64,000 nucleotides of DNA, from positions 1,922,001 to 1,986,000 of the forward strand of contig NC_091277.1 of assembly GCF_042100115.1 (NCBI RefSeq). The letters are read 5' to 3'. The notes under the pieces are model-generated. The model was not told where the DNA came from, made no database searches, and saw only the letters and a program-made list of their open reading frames with translations. This document shows, one piece after another, positions 11,423 to 22,962 of this stretch. The stretch comes from Alternaria dauci (lineage: Eukaryota; Ascomycota; Dothideomycetes; Pleosporales; Pleosporaceae). The stretch's first letter is position 1, and the number at the start of each line of letters is the position of its first letter. Position numbers and translations under genes: made by a program.

Positions 11423-12544
11423 AGTTGCTTTCGGATGAGAATAGTGCGTCCGGCTGAATATGAAAAGAAAGTGTCTATTGAAGGAAGGGAACCGGCGCCT
11501 TATGAAATGTAGTACGCATGTAAGAAATCTGACATGAACCGTCGGAATTTTGCACCAGGTCCCGATGTTTTGGACGTTTTCGGGAAATCAGACTGGGCAT
11601 GGCGCAAGGCTGAGCTATCTGTGGCGTTGTTGTGAGCAACTAGCGCCTGTCGCCCAGACTGCTGCCTGGGCTCTTGCGTTCATCCTTTTGATTATTGGGT
11701 GGTATTTATACTGCGTCGGTGACAAGAGTTCTATGCAAGAAGGCTGAACATGGAAAGCAGCGCTTCGTGGCGCATCGAACAGATTAGCAACAGACTTAAC
11801 GGGTGACATATGAGGACGTACCACATGCTACTAGTCCACAGTTTGCTACAAGCACAGATTTATGAGCCATAGAACAAATATCAAAGGCCCACGAATATCC
11901 GTAGCTCGTGGTCGTGGTCTGCCTGATATCACTTCCGACGGAGCCTTGTCGCTCTGCCGAGCACTATGCGTGAGCTGAGAACCTTGGCGACTGTACGTCG
12001 ATATGGCATTTTCTTTAGCTCTCGAGGTGATTGGTTCTAGCGACAGGCTCGAAGATGGGCTCGAAGATGTTTCGAGGGTTTGGTGGTACACCAGGTCGCT
12101 ACGTTGAGCAGGCACCCAGAGCCATCGCGTTATCGCCGCAGGTCGACACGCGACATCTGCAGATATCATCGATACCGGCACATGCTTTGAGTGAGCCTGT
12201 GCTGAGAAAAAATGTGATTGCTCTTGATGCTACGTTTATGGAAAATTTGAAGTCTTGGAGTGAGGAAAGTGCAGGCGATCGGCAGAACATGACGTCAGCG
12301 GTCGTGCGAGTCATGTTAAGAGGCAGCCACTGTGGTGACTGCAATGCACATGTTCGACGAGAAATTTTTAAAGGAAGCTTGTTACTTTACAAGCTTAGCA
12401 GGCTGGAATAATAAACTCAGATTTCGCATCATTCCCTGCATCACCAGCATTTGGAACAGAAACTCAGAGTTGCTTGTTCATCATTTCATTCAAAACAGCG
12501 GTAACGCGCTAACTGATTAAAAGCCATATTGGGTATTCAACATC
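11423..12544. other. Intergenic region; weak small reading frames only
   Basis: Contains the promoter of the minus-strand membrane protein and the 3' end of the reductase gene. A 65-codon frame at 11550-11747 (plus) encodes one hydrophobic span (AAWALAFILLIIGWYLY), but nothing else supports it as a gene. Confidence 0.4.
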
Positions 12545-13609
12545 CTACTCCTTACTCAGATCCGCAATCTGCAGGACAGCCTTACCAAAGTTCCTGCCCT
12601 CTAGCATACCAAGGAAACCATCAACACCGTTATCGATACCTTCAGTGACGCTAATCTTGGCCTTGAAGGTACCCTCGCTAAGCCACTTTTGGAGCTTCTC
12701 CTGGTGGTCCTTGTGGTGCTTGGGGCCCATGTTTGCGTCACTGACGATGAAGCCGCGCATAGTGAGGCGCTTGGCGACAACTTGCATAAGGTTGCGGATG
12801 GGGTACTGTTCGCCGGGCTTAGCGTTGTATTGCGAGATCATACCACAGGCGACGATGCGACCGAAGTTGTTCATGGCGTTGATAGCAGCCTCGAGTTGCT
12901 CACCACCAACGTTCTCGTAATAGATGTCGATGCCGTTAGGGGCGAGGCGGGCGAGGGCATCGGCAGCCTTCTCCTTCTTGTAGTTGAAGCCAGAGTCGAA
13001 GTTGAGCTCCTTGGTGATGAAATCGAGCTTGTTGTCGTCACCGACACTACCGATGACAGTAAGGCCTTCGTGCTTGGCGAGTTGGCCAACTAGTTGGCCG
13101 ACGGCACCAGAAGCGGCGGAGATGAAAATGGTCTCGCCCTTCTTCGGTTGGCCAATCTCGTAGAAAGACGACCACGCGGTAAGACCAGGCATACCGAGAG
13201 GGCCGAGGAAGTACTTGGGATCGAGGTTGTAGGGGTTCTGAAGCTCGATGCAGTTGGCGACGGCATCCTTGTCGAGAACGGAGTACTCCTCAATAGGGGT
13301 GACTCCCATGGTGATGAGAGTCTGGCCCTCCTTGAACTTTTCGCTGTTGGACTTGACGGCCTTGAAGATGGAGCGGTTTGTGATGGGCTTGCCAAGCTCG
13401 AAAGGAGGAGAGTAAGACTTGACTTCGGGAGAACGCATGCGTCCACGCTGATAGGGGTCGAAGGAGGCATAGAAGTTCTTTACAAGCAGAGCACCCTCTG
13501 GGAGCTTCTGGTCGAGGTCGATATCGCGGGCCTCAACAGCGAGGTCCTGCCCCGGCTTTGGCCATCCCTCCGGCGCATTCTTGAAGATGAGTCCCTTGTT
13601 TTGAACCAT
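12545..13609 (-). CDS. NADP-dependent alkenal/enone reductase (MDR superfamily, leukotriene B4 dehydrogenase type)
   Basis: Single-exon 354-residue enzyme of the zinc-independent medium-chain dehydrogenase/reductase group that reduces alpha,beta-unsaturated aldehydes and ketones with NADPH, probably in the cytosol. The family signature FDPYQRGRM is at residues 50-58, LGMPGLTAW at about 138-146, and the Rossmann nucleotide loop AASGAVGQLVG at 165-175; YYENVGGE follows, as in the family. Length is typical. The frame stays open 39 codons upstream, but the family N-terminus begins at MVQNKGL, so I place the start at 13609; the extra part reads like leader sequence. The exact substrate cannot be told. 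A role in detoxifying reactive carbonyls is inference from the family. Confidence 0.93.
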   Translation of the reverse strand: MVQNKGLIFKNAPEGWPKPGQDLAVEARDIDLDQKLPEGALLVKNFYASFDPYQRGRMRSPEVKSYSPPFELGKPITNRSIFKAVKSNSEKFKEGQTLITMGVTPIEEYSVLDKDAVANCIELQNPYNLDPKYFLGPLGMPGLTAWSSFYEIGQPKKGETIFISAASGAVGQLVGQLAKHEGLTVIGSVGDDNKLDFITKELNFDSGFNYKKEKAADALARLAPNGIDIYYENVGGEQLEAAINAMNNFGRIVACGMISQYNAKPGEQYPIRNLMQVVAKRLTMRGFIVSDANMGPKHHKDHQEKLQKWLSEGTFKAKISVTEGIDNGVDGFLGMLEGRNFGKAVLQIADLSKE

Positions 13610-14590
13610 GGTGACGGGAATGCGTTGTGTATGAGGTGTATTAGAAGGGGGTATGTATAGGTATCTTGTACAATGCTGTTGTAAGGTGGTGTGATGGTTT
13701 GATGAAGAGCGAGATGTCAGTGACAACGAGCACCTGGCTATAGATACAGCAGCATCTAGGTTAGAAATTGTGATTTCACCGCCGAGAAAAAGACCCGAAT
13801 TGCATCATGGGAGGGTCCAGAGGCGACGTCCAGGAAAGCCTTGTCACAAGGTTGCATATCGGGCAGTTACCGGCCAGGGGCGCGCCGATTCGTCCGACTC
13901 TGGAAGCCATTTTTCGGTCGAGTGTCTCGACGCGGGGCACGAAACTTGTCGCAAATGCAGAATCTTCGAGACAACGTTGAACGACACGAAGCCATGACGA
14001 GCGTCGCGCCGGGAGTTGCACGCATTGGGAAAGGTGCCCGCAGCGAGGGCAGGGCTGAGCCGAGGCATGTGGGGCGAGATTGGTAATGGAGGGGTTATGA
14101 GGGTAACCCTAGGTTCAATGCACAGCGGTGAACATGGCACAACAGAGTGCTGAGACTGAAGGGTTGGTGGAGCCTCGGGCCATGCTCATGATTTGTCCCT
14201 TGGATTTGCAATCATGTCAGAAAACGATATAGAGAAGAAAAAGCCATCTCGAAGCACGTCGTACGAGGAGCCTCGTAGTAATCGCGCACAATTTATCTGA
14301 CATTGAGACGGGGCATACGGGGGTAACTCTCGAGCCTATGTCCGGCGAACGCGCGAATACAATGTTCCGAGTATTCGCAAAACATACTAATCCTTGAGGA
14401 CCATACCACGACTACCCCTACGATGTCTGACCCATCGAGCCTGGAGGCAGATATCGGCGCCTCTACTAATTGAGCACAACCCAGAATACCCCACTTCTCC
14501 TGCAACTGTATGCTGCACGCCATCCTCAGCATTTTATGCGGGGATCGATGTGCCAGGTATTGACGCTATCATGCGAATGCTGGGCGGCTC
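13610..14590. other. Intergenic region (promoter of the reductase, 3' end of the Maf gene)
   Basis: No gene supported. Several short overlapping frames near 13770-14140 on both strands show no family resemblance. Confidence 0.5.
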
Positions 14591-15539
14591 TCACTCCTCC
14601 TCGCCGTCTTCTCGGCTATCCACAAAGAAGTCACCGTCTTCCTCCTCCTCAGGCTCCATGACTTTTTCTATCAATTTCAGTGTCTGCCGTAGAGGCAGAC
14701 CAACCACGTTGTCGTAAGATCCTTCTATACGCTCGATGAGAACAGAACCAGCTGTCTGTATACCGTAGCCGCCTGCTTTGTCGTTGCCGTCGCGTGTTCT
14801 GACGTATGCGAGAATAAGTTCGTCGGTAACTGTATGTGTGTTAGCGTTCAGCTTAATCGTGGCCGAATTGGAACAAGTACCAGAAGGGTCAAACTTGACC
14901 GTCGTCTCCTCCACATGTGTTTCCATGGCATATCCTGGGTCTATTGCTGATTCTAGTGGCCTCATCACCGCGACAGCCGTCATGACCTTGTGCTCGCCCT
15001 CATCCCTCAGCATCTTCAGTGTTGCTATGTGATCTGCCTCATTCTTTGGCTTTTCCAGTATTCTGCCGGCGTGCGACACTACAATGGTGTCGGCAGCAAT
15101 GACTATGGCCGGTTCGCCGCGCTCGCGATTGTTAATCTCGGTTTTGTAGACATCGTGCGCTTTGGCAGACGCGGTTTCGAGGACGTAGTTCAGCGCGCCG
15201 AGCGAATGGTCCAGGTTTTCGGCAAACTTGGAAGGGCATACATCGATCTTTGTGAGGCCGATCTAAACAAGATTAGTCTCTGACATGTCCAAAGTCGGAT
15301 GGGCATGTCCTTGCCTGCGCGAGAAGCTGTCTCCGCCGTGGTGACGCACTCGCAAGCACAACTCTAGACCCCCTCAATTCATTCAGCGCTGGCAAACTGA
15401 GCGGTGGCGGCGGCCCTGGCGGCGGCCTTTTGCCTAATGGTGCGCCTGACGCCGATGTGTTGTGTGGAAGTGGTGACTTTCGTGCGTCTTCGTATGAGGG
15501 CGGAGGTTCAGACGGAAGTAGGGGCTCTTTGACGTCCAT
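14591..15539 (-). CDS. Maf-type nucleotide pyrophosphatase (Maf/ASMTL-N family)
   Basis: House-cleaning nucleoside triphosphate pyrophosphatase; Maf proteins hydrolyse dTTP/UTP or modified nucleotides to the monophosphates. Exons (minus) are 15539-15315, 15262-14881 and 14829-14591, giving 281 residues. The hallmark nucleotide loop VVLASASPRRRQLLAQ is at residues 60-75; IGLTKIDVCPS, the catalytic-region AADTIVVSHAGRILEKP, TAVAV and the C-terminal GGYGIQTAGSVLIERIEGSY-NVVGLPL follow. The N-terminus adds a ~55-residue proline-rich extension (PPPGPPPPLSLP) and the C-terminus an acidic tail (EEEEDGDFF). The first junction uses a GC donor, CAG-GCAAGG, and ends TTTAG. The second intron (14830-14880) is 51 nt without an in-frame stop, so the gene also reads through it. 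Confidence 0.93.
15263..15314 (-). other. GC-AG intron in the Maf gene
   Basis: On the minus strand: exon ...CTCGCGCAG, intron GCAAGG...ACTAATCTTGTTTAG, exon ATCGGCCTC.... It is 52 nt and phase 0. CAG-GCAAG is the classic strong GC donor and ACTAAT is a good branch site. Removal joins LLAQ to IGLTKIDV as in other Maf proteins; retention gives a stop soon after. Confidence 0.88.
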
Positions 15540-15939
15540 GGTGGCGATTAAACGATATGCAGTGATTGGATAGTATCTGAAGACGCAAATTCGAATAGCA
15601 AAGGCCGAAGAAACCGAAGACGGGCTGCTGATGTAGTAATGTTGACGATAATCTTAGAAGGAGATATCGAGTCTCGGGATGCTCAAAGGTCCAAGCTCCT
15701 GCGCCACCTGCAGCACAGATCTTTACTTCCGCGCTTGTTCAACAGTCCCACCACGTTTCATCACCATTTATGCAATCCAAGAAACACAACAACTTTCAAG
15801 AAACATGTTTGAACATCTCAACACTACAGAAACTACCAGGCACCGCGTCTGCGACCCGTTTCAGGGCTGCGTGTGATCTACGGCATCATGCTCAACACTC
15901 TCTGCCAGGGTTTGAGCATTCGTGAACACTGTCCAGACC
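15540..15939. other. Intergenic region between Maf and amidohydrolase genes
   Basis: Promoter of the Maf gene and 3' flank of the amidohydrolase gene. A short plus-strand frame (15679-15876) has no support. Confidence 0.45.
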
Positions 15940-17498
15940 TCAGTCCATCAATTTCTTCTCATCGACTTGAAACATCTTGATGATTGAATCGTATGCTTCC
16001 TTAAAGTCGATCTTGTCTATCTCCTTTTGCATTCTCTCCCTGCTCGACACAATCTCTTGAGCAATAAATGCCCAGTCCAGAGTATCGCTGCCTATAGTTG
16101 CTTTTGCGCTGCTGTCTACTTGTATCGGCAACAACCTGCCATCCTTCTTCCTCACAATACCATCAACAATGACAGTCTCGATATCGGCCGGGCTCGAGTG
16201 TAGGATGATCGCGGCGACCGGGTCATGTTGTGCCGCGCCAACCATGCTAGGACTGAGAGCATCGTAGATGGTTAGATCTGCCTTGTAGCCTTCCGCGATG
16301 CGGCCAATCTCGCTACTCATGTTTACAGCCTCCGCGCCTTTGATCGTTGCCAAATTGAATGCAGCCTCGACACTGAGATTTTCAGGAAGTGTTTCCGGAA
16401 TCTTGTCTTGCTTCATGTAATGTTCGTTATAATGGTTTCGCGCATTTTGTAAGCCGAGCCTTGCCTCAGAGACAATAGAACCGGCAGTGCACGAATGGCA
16501 ATCAACGCCAAGTGCGGCATTGTCCTGCAATCCGATCGAATCTCCGCTCACACCTCCATCTTGGAAGGAGGCATCGAAGCAGTACGGCCTCGCCATGGCC
16601 ATCTGGAGTTCTGAACTAGGAGTAGAACTGACAAACGCCCCAGCAGCCTTCAAGAGCTCGGCATCGGCCTTCAAAATCGTACCACCATGCGAGATGATAA
16701 TCTTCTCATCCAGTAGATCGAGGTTTGATGCTTGCTGTACTACGTTGAGTCCCAATGCCACGGACCCATGGCAGGTAATTGTCTTGACACCCTTCGCATT
16801 CACTCTGGCAAATATGCCTTTGATCATGTGCGCGGGTAGAAACCAGAAATCAAAAGCAAAGCCGAGGACCACTCGTCCATCTCCAAAAGGCCCGCTGTCA
16901 GCTAGTTCCTCAAAGGTTTGCATGACCCAGTCTTCAAAAGGATTTGGATGGAAGGTGAGGGGATTGAATTGGGTGATGAGCATCAATGGGGTGTAGCAGA
17001 ACACAGATCGGATGCCAGAGGATGCGGTACCTGCGATAGCAGACCTGGCATGCTCCGGTGAGCGGGTAATGTGTGCATGATCAACCACGGTGGTTGTGCC
17101 AGCAGCTATGCTTTCTAGCATACCTGCGAGTTGGCCATAGAAGACATCTGGAGGTGAGTATTGAAAGTTCTGTGAGTTGCCTATTCTTTGTCAGAACCAG
17201 GCATTAGAATTGAGCCTGGAACTTTACCAGTAACCATGTACCTTATCAGCTCCTCATTGGCATGTCTGCCTTTGAGCTGCGTTTGCCAGCCGTGCCGATG
17301 GGTGTCGACGAAGCCTGGGCTGATGATCTTGTTGGTGCAATCGATAGTTTCGACGCCCTGGGACGACGTGATTTCAGGCGCAATTCTTGTAATTCTGCCA
17401 TCTTCGACAAGTATGTCAGTTCTGGTAGGAACTACATGGTTGTTCGCATCGTGGATCAGGGCGACACCGCCTTGAAGTAGAAGAGTGTTGGGCGCCAT
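15940..17498 (-). CDS. Metal-dependent amidohydrolase (TRZ/ATZ - cytosine deaminase-like)
   Basis: 503-residue enzyme of the amidohydrolase superfamily that hydrolyses or deaminates a nitrogenous, often heterocyclic substrate; the actual substrate is unknown. Exons (minus) are 17498-17228 and 17180-15940, phase 1. The junction giving ...RYMVTG-NSQNFQYSPPDVFYGQL needs the AATAG acceptor at 17181, not the CACAG slightly downstream, which would shift the frame. The first metal motif is DTHRH (H67 and H69) after IISPGFV; further motifs are TITCHGSVAL, KIIISHGGT and the Asp-containing ALGVDCHSCTAG. The ATNLATIKGAEAV-like block and the ADLTIYDA end, part of the small beta domain, close the protein. 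The start is the first ATG (MAPNTLLLQGG). No signal peptide, so cytosolic. A duplicated promoter unit lies about 125 nt upstream. Confidence 0.9.
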
Positions 17499-17623
17499 TC
17501 TAAGGGTTACAGGATCCAAGAGGGCCTAGCTAGTCGCCCGCTCGCAAAGTTGCTCAAGGCCGAGGCTTCCTTTTAATGCGGTTGAATATCTGCTGGTGCA
17601 GACTTGATGTTCTCCAGCCCCTA

Positions 17624-17676
17624 CTTGACAGAGTGAGATTCCGCCCGATCTCTTGACAGAGTAAGATTCCGCCCGG
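17624..17676 (-). promoter_or_regulatory. Duplicated 28-nt unit upstream of the amidohydrolase gene
   Basis: Two head-to-tail copies on the plus strand: CTTGACAGAGTGAGATTCCG continuing CCCGATCT, then CTTGACAGAGTAAGATTCCG continuing CCCGG. The first 25 nt differ at one position only. The unit starts 126 nt upstream of the amidohydrolase ATG. On the gene strand each copy carries a CGG-centred GGGCGGAATC, which could be a Zn2Cys6-factor half-site. A regulatory role is inference. Confidence 0.45.
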
Positions 17677-18443
17677 CTTAAGCCTGAGGTCATTATGCGC
17701 AATTGGCCCATAACCCCTCATCTCGCTGTTATCGGGACGCAAAGAAAGCGAGCATCGGGGTTATATGGCGTTAAGGTAACCGTTAAATAGAACCGGACTG
17801 GCTTTAACAAAAAAGATCAAGCATCTTCAACTTCGACTGTTGCCTGGCTAGCTCTCGCGGCGGCCATGAACATTGTCCTTTGATTCAGTAGCTTCGTACA
17901 ACCCCAGAGCTGACCTGAGGATTCCAGTACACATTGTTTGTCAGTATTAGAGCGCGACGCGGTCGCATGCTGGTGTTGATATTAGCCGGTGCTGATTCTC
18001 GGATGGGATCAATGACGTAATCGCATCATCCATTTGGCGCATCTTTTTCGCGCGATCGCCCGAAGCTCCTTTTCACATGATGTGCGGGTTCCACAACCCA
18101 CGTCCACCCTTCGTGACACCCTCTTTACACGTTTCTGGGGCTATACCTGGGGATGCATTCATCGTTCCATCGACTCGTTGCGCCACTGACAGTATATGAC
18201 GCTTCAACCTGCAATTGTACTAACAATCAACAGATCACGCATTATCGATCGTCGTTTGCGCTATCAAGAACCTACAAGCATGCCATGCTTCATCTCCCTT
18301 CTTTCCACGGTCCATCATCTTGAGTAATGAATACCAAGACGCTTGCCGTTTCCAACACTCGTGCGCATGCCCATTGCTCGACCGGGCAGTGACCGAGATG
18401 AAATCCCACGAGACGGTAGTCAGGGTGTTGTAAAAGGCTGGGG

Positions 18444-18527
18444 CACACCATACAAGGGAAAAATCCAACGCCACCCCCGTACTTGCATGGGTAGGGTGTT
18501 CGGTTTTTCCCTTGTATGGAGTGTGGG
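18444..18527. repeat. Long imperfect inverted repeat (hairpin)
   Basis: CCATACAAGGGAAAAA at 18448-18463 is perfectly complementary to TTTTTCCCTTGTATGG at 18504-18519. Pairing continues inward with few mismatches to about 18478/18487, around a loop of roughly ten bases (CGTACTTGCA), and three to four bases outward. The stem is about 34 bp. It could be a miRNA-like precursor, a MITE remnant or a palindromic duplication. Confidence 0.7.
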
Positions 18528-20287
18528 GGCATGATCTGGACAAACTTCAGATTCTCCTCGGCGATGTACAATCAGTGGCGCATAGGGCTGGGTTGGCCAG
18601 ATGTCTGGGACAAACCGCCACCTGCTCCGTCCAGTCTCATGAGGACTGGGCCTTCTGCGGCGTCGAGATAGCCACATACCAAGCAGGGTCCTTGCTGTTC
18701 CCGGCGCTCGGTGCCTGCCTGACCCCTATCGTGTGCCCTTTTCGCGTACCATGGACTGTGCCGGAGACCAATGGCATTCAAGAGACTAGGACAATGGTGT
18801 ACTAGAGCATACGGGCTGAAAGAGCTGGCATAGGCTTCGACGATCCCGAGCATCGTGCTGATTACATTAGCCTGTAGGAAATATGAGTATGGGTTTTTTT
18901 GATCGACGACCATGTCAACTCACCGACCCGCGCGAACCTGACCAATGCTTCGGTTGGTGTGCTATTGAGATGTGAATTTACGTAACACGGGGTTTTGGGC
19001 AAAAGTTCAGCTGAATGCTTCATCTTGGGATATCACCGAGCTGGGATTCTGACTGCACAGCATTTGAAGGTTAATCTGGCGCTTGCCCTTTGCTGGAACA
19101 GAGACTGGAAGCGATACACATATCACCGATCCTACAATCACATCAGTAACCTCGCTAACGCTCAAGCTCGGCAGAGTTCTCCCGAGCTTCGCGGCAGGTG
19201 CTCCAAACGCGCATACACTGGCCTCCTGGCTCACGTTGCCACCAAAGCATTGTGGCGTTCCTCACACTCGAACGGAACGCCCCGAGATGCCCGCACACGC
19301 ACGGCAGGGCGTGTCTAAAGAGGCTTCTGGTCGGGTGCAACACATTAGCTCTTCCAATCTGCCGGGTTGTGTGTGAAAAGCGTGAAAACCTCCATTGTCG
19401 CTCTTTGGGCGCTAGTATATGGCTGCAGGCGTTTGGTGCCAATGTCGCCAACCGAGATGTCGCAATCCTTGGCATCAATTGCGAACATTAAACAGACAGA
19501 ACGCAGATGCCATCCTCCGCTGAGATACTGCCATACTAGGCCTTACCCACCCCCTGTTTATCTCGTTAGCAATACCCTGCCCATGACAATGGGACCTGTT
19601 GGATCAAAAAGTAGTTGGTATGGATCGTTTTTACGGTGATATCTGTACACACTTGCAGAGTACAGTGTGCTACAGCCATTGCCAATCAGCGACCCCGGAT
19701 CTCCCACGCGACCCACCAACGCCTCGAACGCCATATCTCCGCCTTCGCTCAGCCCAGACCCTACAAGCTCAACGCTTCGCTCAGCCCAGCCTGCCAAATT
19801 CCTCGTCTGCCATCTGCCAATATTTAGGAAGATGCTCAACGCAAGCACGTCATGATCGGGCGCTGTTCTGTCATGGCGCTGCTGCACTGTGATTTGCACG
19901 GAATGCTTCATTCACGTAGCTTGCCCACGCCAAGCTCCATGTGCCGTCTTAGTGCACCACAAGTCCTTGGAATGGCTTCGGGCCAACACAGATGCGTCTG
20001 TGCCTCCGCCTCGAACCTGGGATGATATGGTACTTCTATTTGACCGAATTTCATGTGCGCTCAATACTTCTCCACGGGCGCCCATCCACAAAGCGTAGTA
20101 TAAGGCCACATCCTTTTCTCTCAATTTGCGCTCAGCATCCGATCTTGCAGATACTCCAACTCAACACTCGCGACTTTTGTCAATGTTCTGATTTCATCGG
20201 AAAGAGTTCTTGTCATCTTGAATCACCCGCTGCTGACGGAACCCCAGAAGCCCAGGGTACAGCCTTCCTTGACGACGTCCGCCAAAC

Positions 20288-22834
20288 ATGGCTTCAGTTG
20301 GTCGCAACGCGGCCAAGGTCCTTGGGATAAATCTTGATTACCGGAAAGAGCCCGAGGTTTCCGGCGCCGCGTCAATATCGTCTGTGGAAACATGTGAATA
20401 CTGCAGAACCTATCGACCGGCAACAGCTAACAGAATTCAGATGTCGAACGTGAACCCACCGCGAGAGAATGGCTATCTCAATTCAAGCCGTCAGCGACCG
20501 CCACAAAGCGTTACCTGAGGAGCTTGTTTCCTTTCATGGACTGGATATTCCACTACAATATGACATGGCTATTTGGTGACTTTATCGCCGGTTGTACTGT
20601 TGGATTTGTCGTCATTCCTCAAGGCATGGCGTACGCTCTGCTCGCGAAACTGCCTCCGGAGTATGGCCTCTACACAAGTTTTGTTGGCTTCATCCTCTAC
20701 TGGGCCTTCGCTACATCCAAAGACATCACCATTGGTACCGTCGCTGTCATGAGTACCATCGTCGGCAATATCGTTACCAAAATTCAGGAAAAGCAACCAG
20801 AGATTGAAGCTGTGGACATTGCTCGAGCTCTGTCCGTCATCGCTGGTTCCGTTCTACTTTTCATCGGTCTTACCCGGCTTGGAAGGATAGTCGAGCTCAT
20901 TCCTCTTGTTGCCATCACCTCATTCATGACGGGTGCTGCCATCTCCATCGGAGCCGGCCAGGTCCCAGCACTAATGGGTATTTCTGGCGTCAACACACGT
21001 GGTCCTACATATTTGGTCATCATCGACACACTCAAAGGCCTTCCACGCACGAAGCTCGATGCTGCCATGGGTCTTACCGCTCTCTTCATGTTATACGCCA
21101 TCCGTGTCTTCTGCAACTTCATGTCGAGGAAGCAGCCGTCAAAGCAAAAGGTCTGGTTCTTTGTAAGCACACTGCGAATGGCTTTTGTCATTCTGCTATA
21201 CATCATGATCAGCTGGCTTGCCAACAAAGACATCAAAGGCCTTCACAACGCTAAGAACGATGTCAAGATGGCGAAGTTCAAGATCCTCGGCCGTGTACCA
21301 AGAGGCTTCCAACATGCTGGTGCTCCGAACATGGACACCAAGCTCCTCTCCGCGATTGCACCTGATATTCCGGTCACGATTATTGTATTGATCCTCGAAC
21401 ATATCGCAATCTCCAAGTCTTTCGGACGAATCAACAACTATGTCATCAACCGTAAGCAACGATAGCAACTATCTGATCACAGGAGATGTACTAACTACAT
21501 ATTCTAGCCTCGCAAGAACTGGTTGCCGTGGGCTTCACAAATGTGATCGGTCCATTCCTTGGCGCCTACCCTGCTACCGGGTCATTCTCGCGTACCGCTA
21601 TCAAATCGAAAGCTGGTGTTCGTACTCCACTTGCTGGTATCTTCACAGCGATCATCGTCCTCCTAGCTTTGTATGCTTTGACTGCGGTCTTCTTCTACAT
21701 TCCTTCCGCCGCTCTTGCCGCAGTCATCATCCACGCTGTTGGAGATCTCATTACGCCACCCAACGTGGTCTTCCAGTTTTGGGAAACGTCGCCTTTGGAG
21801 GTCGTGATCTTCTTTGCCGGTGTCTTCGTGACGATTTTCACGAACATTGAAAACGGTATCTATGTTACGATTGCGACTTCGTTCGCTCTTCTGCTTTGGC
21901 GCCAGCTGTTCACCCATGGTGCCGTTCTTGGCAAAGTCCGAATCTATCGCGCCACTCCGGAGACGATCGCCAACAAGGAAGACAGCCATTTTGCACCAGG
22001 CTCTGGCGCTTCCGTCCGGGAAGCTTTTATTCCAATCGACCACAAGGATGGCTCCAATCCGCTTGTTGACATCGAGTCTCCGTATCCCGGTATATTGATC
22101 TACCGTTTCACTGAAGGCTTCACATATCTCAACCAGCAAGGTTACATGGACGAAATTGTGCATCACGCGCAGACCATCTCCCGGCCAACAGAGCTTAACA
22201 AATACACCAAGGTTGGTGATCGACCATGGAACGACCCAGGTATGTTTATATGTGCAGGAAGTGCTGTTCAACGTACTGACTTTTACAAGGCCCACGTCGC
22301 GGAAAGCAGCCGAACCTAGACGACAACCGACCTATCCTCCGTGCCATCATTCTGGACTTTAGCGCAGTCAATAACGTTGACGTTACGTCGATCCAAGGTC
22401 TCATTGATGTGCGCGCGCAGCTCGATCGTCACGCAGCTCCCGAAACTGTAGAGTGGCACTTCGCGTCGATCAACAGTCGCTGGACCAAGCGCGCCTTGAC
22501 AACCGCTGGCTTTGGTTACATCGACCGCGAACGTTTCGCAGCACGTCAGCACTGGAACCCAGTGTACAGCTATGCCCCTCTTGATACTTCGGGCATGAAT
22601 GTACACGACGAAGAGGCGCAAAATGAGATCCAAGCCGTTAACAAGAGCAAGGGTCTACCGAGTGGCAAGGTCACCACTGTGCATGGACAGAACAGACCAT
22701 TCTTCCACATTGATGTACCGGCGGCCGTTGAGAGTGCTATTGCCGGTGTTCATGGGAAGCTGGCACAAGTCAGCTCAGGAAGCTCACACGATCATGATGT
22801 TGGGCAGACAGAGTTCACGACCAAACATGACTAG
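20288..22834 (+). CDS. Sulfate permease (SulP/SLC26 family) with C-terminal STAS domain
   Basis: Plasma-membrane sulfate/proton symporter, 797 residues, first step of sulfate assimilation. Exons are 20288-20393, 20441-21451, 21508-22239 and 22290-22834; the junctions give ...SSVETY-VEREPTAREW..., ...NYVIN-PSQELVAVGF... and ...WNDPG-PRRGKQPN.... The start MASVGRNAAKVLGINLDYR matches the usual fungal SulP opening. The signature VVIPQGMAYALLAKLPPEYG, DITIGTVAVMS, LIPLVAITSFMTGAAISIGAGQ and GAYPATGSFSRTAIKSKAGV are all present, with about 10-12 membrane spans. The STAS domain (AIILDFSAVNNVDVTSIQGL) follows at roughly 625-700, and a polar tail ends the protein. Length and order are normal. It converges on the GH45 gene, stop codons only about 130 bases apart. 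Confidence 0.96.
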
Positions 22835-22962
22835 TTAAGTCAACGAATGTATTTCTGTTGTTCTTTGTGTCACTAGCCCATAAAAATATATATACATGAA
22901 GCCAACTTTCATCGTAACCATGCACAGCGCAAAGCGCTACTAAGTGCGCGTAGCACTTTTAT

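Larger units (their letters stand above)
17499..20287. other. 2.8 kb gene-free region between divergent amidohydrolase and sulfate permease genes
   Basis: No coherent reading frame, intron pattern or family resemblance was found on either strand. It contains a direct repeat close to the amidohydrolase start and a long imperfect hairpin (both listed separately). A polyT run occurs at about 18894-18900. It may hold promoters, a non-coding RNA or an eroded element. Confidence 0.5.

Noticed and set aside
11550..11747. Small 65-codon protein with one membrane span
   Set aside because: No homologous pattern or supporting context; chance hydrophobic frame in an intergenic region.
12689..13660. Long plus-strand open frames (134 and 188 codons) opposite the enone reductase gene
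   Set aside because: They mirror the codon bias of a well-supported enzyme gene, have Val/Leu/Glu-rich shadow composition and match no family.
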